Part shown: piece by piece, positions 58,633 to 64,000 of the stretch
Layout: every line of letters begins with the position of its first letter
Numbering within the stretch: position 1 is the first letter of the stretch
Source of the DNA: Actinoplanes ianthinogenes
GTDB taxonomy: Bacteria > Actinomycetota > Actinomycetes > Mycobacteriales > Micromonosporaceae
DNA length: 64,000 bases
Direction: 5' to 3'
NCBI RefSeq assembly: GCF_018324205.1
Contig: NZ_AP023356.1
Span: forward strand, 4,729,501 to 4,793,500
The notes under the pieces: model-generated
The model's input: only the letters and a program-made list of their open reading frames with translations
What the model was told of the DNA's origin: nothing
Databases searched by the model: none
Position numbers and translations under genes: made by a program

Positions 58633-58781
58633 GCGGCGTTGTCCTCGGGCTCGCCCGGGGCCGGCGAGGTCGGCGCGGGCAGCGGCGGGACCGGCTCGGG
58701 CAGACGGTGCCGGCCGATGTAATGGCGCGGCTGACCTGCCTGGCGTGGCTCGGGAATCAGGCTCTTGATCGTGGCGAACAT
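58629..58781 (-). CDS. Small Pro-rich protein
   Basis: A 50-residue frame, MFATIKSLIPEPRQAGQPRH then YIGRHRLPEPVPPLPAPTSP and a Glu/Asp/Asn-rich end. It starts with ATG behind a GAGGGGGG tract and overlaps the SpoIIE stop by 4 bp, tail to tail. Its function is unknown. Its clear ribosome site and coding-like third-position bias support it, but its small size keeps it uncertain. Confidence 0.45.
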   Translation of the reverse strand: MFATIKSLIPEPRQAGQPRHYIGRHRLPEPVPPLPAPTSPAPGEPEDNAA

Positions 58782-58993
58782 GGCAAACGCCCCCCTCGAC
58801 GCGTGCGGTGAAATGTTCTCCGCTGTCTATCCGGAGCAACGAGCCTCATCGGTGGGCGATACGTGGTTCCCGTGTCGAAGTAGGCAAATGGCCGAACGGC
58901 TGTACTGGTGACCACCTGATCGGAGACGTTTGGCCCTCGATCCGACGGACAACGTCCTCTGGCAGGTGAGTTCGACACAAAAGGCTGCCCGGG

Positions 58994-59043
58994 TTGTCGG
59001 TGGCTACCGATCAGTAATACAGTGCTAGTTACTGACGGGTAAC
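58994..59043 (+). promoter_or_regulatory. Promoter with operator dyad before FadE5-type gene
   Basis: TTGTCG (58994-58999) and TACAGT (59018-59023) with an 18-nt spacer form a likely promoter. Just downstream, at the expected start of transcription, is GTTACTGACGGGTAAC (59028-59043), a GTTAC/GTAAC dyad. It matches the etfD site TTACTCATGGGTAA in 12 of 14 positions. Repression by an acyl-CoA-sensing regulator is inferred. Confidence 0.7.
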
Positions 59044-59070
59044 TCGCGTTCGGAGAGCGGGCCAGACACC

Positions 59071-60924
59071 ATGACTCACTACCAGAGCAACCTTCGGGAC
59101 CTCCAGTTCAACCTGTTCGAGGTCTTCGGAGCGGACAAGGCGTTCGGTCAGGCGCCGTTCGACGAGATCGACGCGGAGACTGCCCGCGACGTCCTCGCCG
59201 AGGTGAACCGGCTGGCCCGCGAGGACCTCGCGGCCAGCTACACCGACGCCGACCGCAACCCTCCGGTCTTCGACCCGGCGACGCACACCGCGCCGCTGCC
59301 GGAGTCGTTCAAGAAGTCGTACGAGACCTTCATGGCCTCCGAGTTCTGGCGGCTGGACCTGCCCGGCTCGCTGGGCGGCACGTTCGCCCCGCGCACCCTG
59401 TGGTGGGCGATCGCCGAGCAGATCCTCGGCTCGAACGCGCCGATCTGGATGTACGCGTCCGGTCCGTCGTTCGCCCACGTGGCGCACACCGAGGGCACGC
59501 CGGAGCAGAAGGAGTGGGCCAAGCTCTTCGTCGAGAAGCAGTGGGGCTCCACCATGGTGCTGACCGAGCCGGACGCCGGTTCGGACGTCGGCGCCGGCCG
59601 CACCCGGGCCATCCCGCAGCCGGACGGCTCGTGGCACATCGAGGGTGTGAAGCGCTTCATCACCTCGGGTGAGCACGACCTGACCGACAACATCATCCAC
59701 TACGTGCTCGCCCGCCCGGTGGGCGTCGAGGGCGTCGGCGGCCCGGGCACCAAGGGCCTGTCGCTGTTCATCGTGCCGAAGTACCACTTCGACCCGCAGA
59801 CCGGCGAGCTGGGCGAGCGCAACGGCGTCTACGCCACCAACGTCGAGCACAAGATGGGCCTCAAGGTCTCCAACACCTGTGAGATGACCTTCGGCGAGCA
59901 CGGCACCCCGGCCAAGGGCTGGCTGCTGGGCGACAAGCACGACGGCATCCGCCAGATGTTCATGATCATCGAGTACGCCCGGATGATGGTCGGCACCAAG
60001 GCGATCGCCACCCTCTCCACCGGCTACCTGAACGCGCTGGAGTACGCGAAGAACCGCGTCCAGGGCGCCGACCTGGTCAGCACCGACAAGGCCGCGCCGC
60101 GGGTGACCATCACCCACCACCCGGACGTACGCCGTTCGCTGATGCTCCAGAAGTCGTACTCCGAGGCGCTGCGCGCCCTGGTGATCTACACCGCGTCGTG
60201 GCAGGACAAGGTCGCGATCGCGGAGGCGGCCGGCGACGAGAAGGCCGCCAAGATCGCCAGCAAGGTGAACGACTTCCTGCTGCCGCTGGTCAAGGGCGTC
60301 GGCTCGGAGCGGGCGTACGAGCTGCTCGGCCACGAGTCGCTGCAGACCTTCGGTGGCTCCGGCTTCCTCCAGGACTACCCGCTGGAGCAGTACGTCCGGG
60401 ACGCGAAGATCGACACCCTGTACGAGGGCACCACCGCGATCCAGAGCCTCGACCTGATCTTCCGCAAGATCGTCAAGGACAGCGGCCGGGCGCTCGGCAC
60501 GGTGGCCGCCGAGATCCAGGGCTTCGTCGAGAGCGAGGCCGGCAACGGTCAGCTCAAGGACGAGCGGCTGGCGCTGGGCAAGGCGCTCGGCGAGATGCAG
60601 CAGATCCTCGGCGTGGCGATGGGCTGGCTGGCCGCGGTGCAGGGCGGTGAGGCCCGCGAGCTGTACAAGATCGGTCTGACCTCGCGCCGGATCCTGCTCG
60701 CCCTGGGTGACGTGGTCCTCGCGTGGCTGCTGCTGCGCCAGGCCGACGTCGCGCTGAAGGCGCTGAACGGCGAGCTCTCCGAGGCCGACAAGAACTTCTA
60801 CACCGGCAAGGTGGCGGCGGCCCGCTTCTTCGCCCGCGAGATCCTGCCGCGGATCGGCTCCGACCGCCGGATCATCGAGAACACCAACCTGGACCTGATG
60901 GACCTGTCCGAGGACGTGTTCTGA
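59071..60924 (+). CDS. fadE5: Acyl-CoA dehydrogenase, FadE5 type
   Basis: A 617-residue long-form acyl-CoA dehydrogenase. The start MTHYQSNLRDLQFNLFEVFG and DRNPPVFDPATHTAPLPESF match the N-terminal extension of mycobacterial FadE5. The core has VLTEPDAGSDVGAGRTRA, GVKRFITSGEHD, FGGSGFLQDYPLEQYVRDAK and the catalytic loop DTLYEGTTAIQSLDL (Glu452). The C-terminal 120 residues are the extra helical domain of this subfamily. FadE5 handles a wide range of saturated acyl-CoAs and passes electrons to ETF. The operator shared with the EtfD-like gene links the two steps. It ends at a strong terminator. Confidence 0.93.
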   Translation: MTHYQSNLRDLQFNLFEVFGADKAFGQAPFDEIDAETARDVLAEVNRLAREDLAASYTDADRNPPVFDPATHTAPLPESFKKSYETFMASEFWRLDLPGSLGGTFAPRTLWWAIAEQILGSNAPIWMYASGPSFAHVAHTEGTPEQKEWAKLFVEKQWGSTMVLTEPDAGSDVGAGRTRAIPQPDGSWHIEGVKRFITSGEHDLTDNIIHYVLARPVGVEGVGGPGTKGLSLFIVPKYHFDPQTGELGERNGVYATNVEHKMGLKVSNTCEMTFGEHGTPAKGWLLGDKHDGIRQMFMIIEYARMMVGTKAIATLSTGYLNALEYAKNRVQGADLVSTDKAAPRVTITHHPDVRRSLMLQKSYSEALRALVIYTASWQDKVAIAEAAGDEKAAKIASKVNDFLLPLVKGVGSERAYELLGHESLQTFGGSGFLQDYPLEQYVRDAKIDTLYEGTTAIQSLDLIFRKIVKDSGRALGTVAAEIQGFVESEAGNGQLKDERLALGKALGEMQQILGVAMGWLAAVQGGEARELYKIGLTSRRILLALGDVVLAWLLLRQADVALKALNGELSEADKNFYTGKVAAARFFAREILPRIGSDRRIIENTNLDLMDLSEDVF

Positions 60925-60959
60925 CCTAGAGCTTTTCCCACTCTCCTGAAAAAGACGTA

Positions 60960-60987
60960 GGCCGGCGGACAAGGGCGTCCGCCGGCC
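60960..60987 (+). terminator. Terminator after FadE5-type gene
   Basis: A perfect 11-bp stem, GGCCGGCGGAC-AAGGGC-GTCCGCCGGCC, followed by TTCGTCGTT, 35 bp after the stop codon. Confidence 0.9.
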
Positions 60988-61150
60988 TTCGTCGTTCCCG
61001 GATCTTGACCAAATCGGAGGACGCTGCCGTATCGGCGGGGCACCAACGACTGGGCCGGCACTGCCATCCCGTCGCGCTCCGGCCACATGCAAATCGACCT
61101 GCACGGGATCAACGGCATCATGGGCACGCTCATCGGGTGGGTAGTGAGCG

Positions 61151-61490
61151 ATGATGCCGGGCCGGGTGGTCACCTCGATCAGCCCGACCACGAACCGGGC
61201 GCGAGCCACTTTCACCAGCACGCTGGACGGCGTCTACGACCAGTCGGAGCTGCCTCGACCGCGAAGCTGACCTGGGAGGTCAGCGACGTGCTGGGCAAGG
61301 CCAGCACCTACGACCAGGTGGTCACCATCGACGAGGCCGGTCCGACCGCGACCGTGACGACTCCGGCCCACCACACGCGCCTACGTGGCACCTTCATCAG
61401 CGGAATCGGCGGACGATGCGGGTGCAGGTGCGGGCGTACGACAAGCTCGGCAACGTGAAGTACACGACCATCCGCACCTGGCGCCGCTAA
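61151..61490 (+). pseudogene. Decayed 3' fragment of a secreted Ig-like-repeat protein gene
   Basis: Protein-like segments lie in three frames in order. ATFTSTLDGVYDQSELP is broken by a shift near 61250. TAKLTWEVSDVLGKASTYDQ plus VVTIDEAGPTATVTTP is followed by a second shift near 61415. MRVQVRAYDKLGNVKYTTIR then TWRR and a stop complete it. Together they read like the C-terminal Ig-like domain and terminal strand of actinobacterial exported proteins. At least two frame breaks and the absence of a 5' end mark a remnant. The preceding 160 bp (60988-61150) show no clear gene. Confidence 0.6.
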
Positions 61491-61493
61491 GGC

Positions 61494-62012
61494 TCAGCCT
61501 CGGGCGGTGTGCCGGCGGGACAGGCGCATCCCCTTCGGCTGGGCATCGGACCACGGGGCCTCGCTGGTGTGCACGGCGAGGCCCGACGTCTTCAGCTCGA
61601 CCGCGAGTCCGTCCCACTGCTCGTCCGGGATCAGGAGAGCGGACACTTCGGACATCGTCGGGTTGTGACCGACCACCAGGATCGTGCGGACCGTGTCCGG
61701 CACCGCGCGCAGCAGGTCGAACACCTCGGTCCGGCCACCGTAATAGAGCTGGTCCTCGTAATGCACCTCGGGAGCGCCGTGCGCCCGGTCGCCCTGGGCC
61801 AGCGCCATCGACGCGGCCTGCCAGGTCTGCCGGGTGCGTTTGGCCGGCGAGCAGAGCACCAGATCGGGGTGCAGGCGTTCGTCGACCAGCCAGGCGCCGG
61901 CCGCGTCCGCGTCGGACGTGCCCCGCTCGGTCAGGCCTCGGTCGAAATCGGGGAGTTCGCCGGGAGTCTCCGCTTTGGCGTGGCGTAGCAGGATCAGCGT
62001 CCGCAAGGTCAT
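61494..62012 (-). CDS. sixA: SixA-type histidine phosphatase
   Basis: A 172-residue phosphoglycerate-mutase-fold phosphatase. RHAKAE with His11, DFDRGLTERG, LCSPAKRTRQTWQAAS and the second His in ILVVGHNPTMSEV are the catalytic signature. SixA-type enzymes remove phosphate from phosphohistidine; the actinobacterial substrate is not established. The ATG start at 62012 faces the DUF6458 gene divergently. The stop lies 4 bp from the pseudogene end. Confidence 0.9.
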   Translation of the reverse strand: MTLRTLILLRHAKAETPGELPDFDRGLTERGTSDADAAGAWLVDERLHPDLVLCSPAKRTRQTWQAASMALAQGDRAHGAPEVHYEDQLYYGGRTEVFDLLRAVPDTVRTILVVGHNPTMSEVSALLIPDEQWDGLAVELKTSGLAVHTSEAPWSDAQPKGMRLSRRHTARG

Positions 62013-62112
62013 GTGGACAGCTTGCCTGATTGGGAACTCACCCGTACGGGTATGGCTCGATCGACGTATTCAAAGCGGTCGTGACAAAGCGGCACCAACC
62101 GAGGAGGGCCCG

Positions 62113-62397
62113 ATGGGCATCGGTGCAAGCATCTTCCTGCTCGCTCTGGGGGCGATCCTGGCGTTCGCCGTCAACGCGGACATCAGCGGCCTCGACATCA
62201 GCGTGATCGGCTGGATCCTGATGGCGGCCGGGCTGATCGGGCTGGTCACCACGTTGTGGTTCTGGAACAGCCGCCGCCGTACGGTGGTCACCCGGACGAC
62301 CGGTGGCGCGCCGGTGGCCGGATCGACCTACGCCAGTGAGTACCGCGAGGTGCGCCAGGACGACGTTCCGCCGCCTCCGCCGCCCGCGTACCGCTGA
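62113..62397 (+). CDS. DUF6458 small membrane protein
   Basis: A 94-residue protein with two helices, GIGASIFLLALGAILAFAV and IGWILMAAGLIGLVTTLWF, and the DUF6458 signature NADISGLDISVIGWILM. The tail is cytoplasmic, basic, then Pro-rich (DDVPPPPPPAYR). It is common in Micromonosporaceae and Streptomyces (recalled), with unknown function. GAGGAGGGCC provides the ribosome site. It is monocistronic. Confidence 0.9.
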   Translation: MGIGASIFLLALGAILAFAVNADISGLDISVIGWILMAAGLIGLVTTLWFWNSRRRTVVTRTTGGAPVAGSTYASEYREVRQDDVPPPPPPAYR

Positions 62398-62419
62398 TCG
62401 CGTACGCAAAAAGTGCGAA

Positions 62420-62447
62420 AACGGCCCGGCGGTCTCGCCGGGCCGTT
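62420..62447. terminator. Bidirectional terminator
   Basis: A perfect 12-bp stem, AACGGCCCGGCG-GTCT-CGCCGGGCCGTT, lies between the convergent DUF6458 and hemolysin III genes, with A-rich and T-containing flanks. Confidence 0.85.
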
Positions 62448-62461
62448 CGTCATGGCGGACC

Positions 62462-63139
62462 TCAGGCGTAGAGCGCGAAGTAGATCGCGATGTGGTGGCA
62501 GATCGCGGCGACCAGCGTGCAGGCGTGGAAGAACTCGTGGTGTCCGAAAACGGTCGGCCACGGGTTGGGGCGGCGGAGCGCGTAGAACACCGCGCCGATG
62601 GTGTAGATGGCGCCGCCGACCAGCATCAGGACCAGGCAGGTGACGCCGCCGACGTGCAGCACGTCGGGGATGATCGCGACGGCCACCCAGCCCAGCGCCA
62701 CATAGAGCGGCGCACCTGCCCATCGGGGCAGGTGCGGCCAGATCACCTTGAGCGCCACCCCGCCGACGGCGCCACCCCAGACCAGCCCCAGCATCCACTT
62801 GGCCGTGCCGGTGTCCAGCAGGGAGACGCAGAACGGGGTGTACGTGCCGGCGATGAAGATGAAGATCATCGAGTGATCCATCCGGCGCATGATCTGGTAG
62901 CCGCGCTCGCTCCAGACGCGGCGGTGGTAGAGCGCGCTGGTGCCGAAGAGGCCGCAGACCGTGATGCTGTAGATCAGGCAGCTCACGAACGGGGCGATGC
63001 CCGGGCGACTGAGCGCGATCGAGCAGAGCACGATGCCGCAGACCGCGGCGACGAAGAACGCGTACTGATGCAACCGGCCGCGTAGTCGCGGCTTGCCGAG
63101 ATCGGTCGGCTTCATCCGGAACGGGGTCGAGGTCGTCAC
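62462..63139 (-). CDS. Hemolysin III (PAQR-fold) membrane protein
   Basis: A 225-residue seven-helix protein of the HlyIII/PAQR family. It starts at GTG 63139 (MTTSTPFRMKPTDLGKPRLR). Family marks are FGTSALYHRRVW (the SxxxH motif), RMDHSMIFIFIAGTYTPFC (the D..H region) and FGHHEFFHACTLVAAICHHI (HxxxH), which together suggest a zinc site as in adiponectin receptors. The function in actinobacteria is unknown, possibly lipid hydrolase activity. Frame extension upstream to 63205 is not favoured. Confidence 0.93.
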   Translation of the reverse strand: MTTSTPFRMKPTDLGKPRLRGRLHQYAFFVAAVCGIVLCSIALSRPGIAPFVSCLIYSITVCGLFGTSALYHRRVWSERGYQIMRRMDHSMIFIFIAGTYTPFCVSLLDTGTAKWMLGLVWGGAVGGVALKVIWPHLPRWAGAPLYVALGWVAVAIIPDVLHVGGVTCLVLMLVGGAIYTIGAVFYALRRPNPWPTVFGHHEFFHACTLVAAICHHIAIYFALYA

Positions 63140-63325
63140 GCGTTCCAGGTTACGACACCGTAGGTTACCGGCGGGTAGTGATGCCGGATACGGTTCACCA
63201 AGCACGATGATTTCTCAGTGAACCGCGGTTGGCCAGGGACTGTCGGCCTATTGGCAGATGTCGGCAAACCGGATCGAGGGGCTGGGCGGTACCGGTCAGC
63301 GACCCGGGGACTACGGTGAGGTGCC

Positions 63326-64000
63326 ATGAGTTCGATTGATCTCAACGCCGACCTGGGCGAGGGCTTCGGCGCCTGGCGGCTGGGCGACGACGAGGCCCTG
63401 CTCGACATCGTGACCTCGGCGAACGTGGCGTGCGGGTTCCACGCCGGCGACCCGTCCACGATGCACCGGATCTGCCGGGCGGCGATCGAGCGGGACGTCG
63501 CGATCGGCGCCCAGGTCGGTTACCGGGATCTCGCCGGGTTCGGCCGGCGGCGGATCGACTACGAGTTCGGCGAGCTCCGCGACGACGTGCTCTACCAGAT
63601 CGGCGCTCTGGAGGGGTTCTGCAAGGCGGCCGGCGGCAGGGTGCGCTATGTGAAACCGCACGGGGCGCTCTACAACACCGCGGCGGTCGACGAGCGGCAG
63701 GCGGACGCGGTGGTGGCCGCCGTCCGCGCCTACGACCCGGCGCTGCCGGTGCTCTGCCAGCCCGGGTCGGTGCTGCACCGGCAGGCCGAGGCGGCCGGGC
63801 TGACCGCGGTCGGTGAGGGGTTCGCCGACCGGGGATATCTGCCGGACGGGCGGTTGGTGCCCCGGTCGCGGCCGGACGCGCTGGTGCACGACCCGGCCGC
63901 GGTGGTGGAGCGGGCCGTCCGGATGGCCGTCGACGGCGAGGTGGTCGCCGCCGACGGCTCGGTCGTGGCCTGCCGGGTGCGGTCGATCTGCGTGCACGGG
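63326..64000 (+). CDS. pxpA: LamB/YcsF family, 5-oxoprolinase subunit A, cut by window edge
   Basis: Open from an ATG at 63326 to the window edge, 225 residues, no stop. MSSIDLNADLGEGFGAWRLG, TSANVACGFHAGDPSTMHRI, GAQVGYRDLAGFGRRRIDYE, RYVKPHGALYNTAAVDERQA and EGFADRGYLPDGRLVPRSRP are diagnostic of PxpA. PxpA with PxpB/PxpC hydrolyses 5-oxoproline to glutamate. pxpBC should follow beyond the edge. The SD-like GGTGAGG lies 5 nt upstream. About 25 residues are missing at the C-terminus compared with the family (about 250). Confidence 0.95.
   Translation, partial: MSSIDLNADLGEGFGAWRLGDDEALLDIVTSANVACGFHAGDPSTMHRICRAAIERDVAIGAQVGYRDLAGFGRRRIDYEFGELRDDVLYQIGALEGFCKAAGGRVRYVKPHGALYNTAAVDERQADAVVAAVRAYDPALPVLCQPGSVLHRQAEAAGLTAVGEGFADRGYLPDGRLVPRSRPDALVHDPAAVVERAVRMAVDGEVVAADGSVVACRVRSICVHG

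Noticed and set aside
1..64000. Specialised-metabolite cluster, toxin-antitoxin or phage-defence island
   Set aside because: No PKS/NRPS, terpene or RiPP enzymes, and no restriction, recombinase, integrase or toxin families could be recognised.

Overview
The window looks like high-GC actinobacterial chromosome, most probably Micromonosporaceae and plausibly Actinoplanes. The grounds are very high GC with strong third-position bias, frequent GTG and TTG starts, and the actinobacterial block fhaA-fhaB-pstP-rodA-pbpA-pknA-pknB next to trpG, a class E sortase, DUF881 and crgA. DUF397, DUF6458 and GPP34 proteins, a FadE5-type acyl-CoA dehydrogenase, an EtfD-like Fe-S oxidoreductase and a canonical actinobacterial LexA box point the same way. 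The genus is inference. No plasmid, phage, IS element, CRISPR array or biosynthetic gene cluster is visible.

Layout, left part. 1-4 kb: a CBS-domain protein cut by the left edge, proS, an SGNH hydrolase and a two-domain rhodanese. 4-8.5 kb: an HSP90-family ATPase overlapping a 921-aa TPR protein. 8.5-17 kb: a branched-chain acyl-CoA (leucine-type) catabolic set in two halves (tetR, biotin carboxylase, HMG-CoA lyase; then carboxyltransferase, acyl-CoA dehydrogenase). The halves are separated by two exported-protein genes, one encoding a chaplin-like repeat protein. 17-24 kb: an XRE/NB-ARC regulator, divergent MarR/YceI genes, a GCS2-type ligase, a membrane protein and a single-PASTA membrane protein. 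24-28 kb: small actinobacterial genes including an orphan DUF397 gene, a long inverted repeat, a WecB/TagA-type glycosyltransferase and tRNA-Leu(CAG).

Centre. 28-37 kb is the Ser/Thr phosphorylation and cell-wall elongation operon: FHA readers, phosphatase, SEDS polymerase, class B PBP and two kinases. It ends at a strong bidirectional terminator facing the reverse operon DUF881, sortase E, small membrane protein, trpG. Divergent crgA follows, then etfD, whose promoter carries an operator-like dyad repeated almost exactly at the acyl-CoA dehydrogenase gene at 59 kb.

Right part. 45-53 kb: GPP34, two coupled CNNM/CorC-type proteins, a LamG-like secreted protein, a PadR/membrane-protein pair with a perfect 16-bp palindrome, and a large secreted Ig-repeat protein. 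53-55 kb: tRNA-Gly(CCC), a G-rich minisatellite, and a LexA box between a PNPOx-like gene and dcd. 55-64 kb: small metabolic genes, a SpoIIE phosphatase, the FadE5-type dehydrogenase, a decayed secreted-protein gene, SixA, DUF6458, a hemolysin III protein, and a LamB/YcsF (5-oxoprolinase subunit A) gene running off the right edge.

The most interesting signals are regulatory and structural: the etfD/fadE operator pair, the SOS box, the shared double-hairpin module behind both tRNA genes, the chaplin-like repeat protein inside the catabolic locus, the biotin carboxylase without a carrier domain, and the sortase with a roughly 800-residue low-complexity arm.
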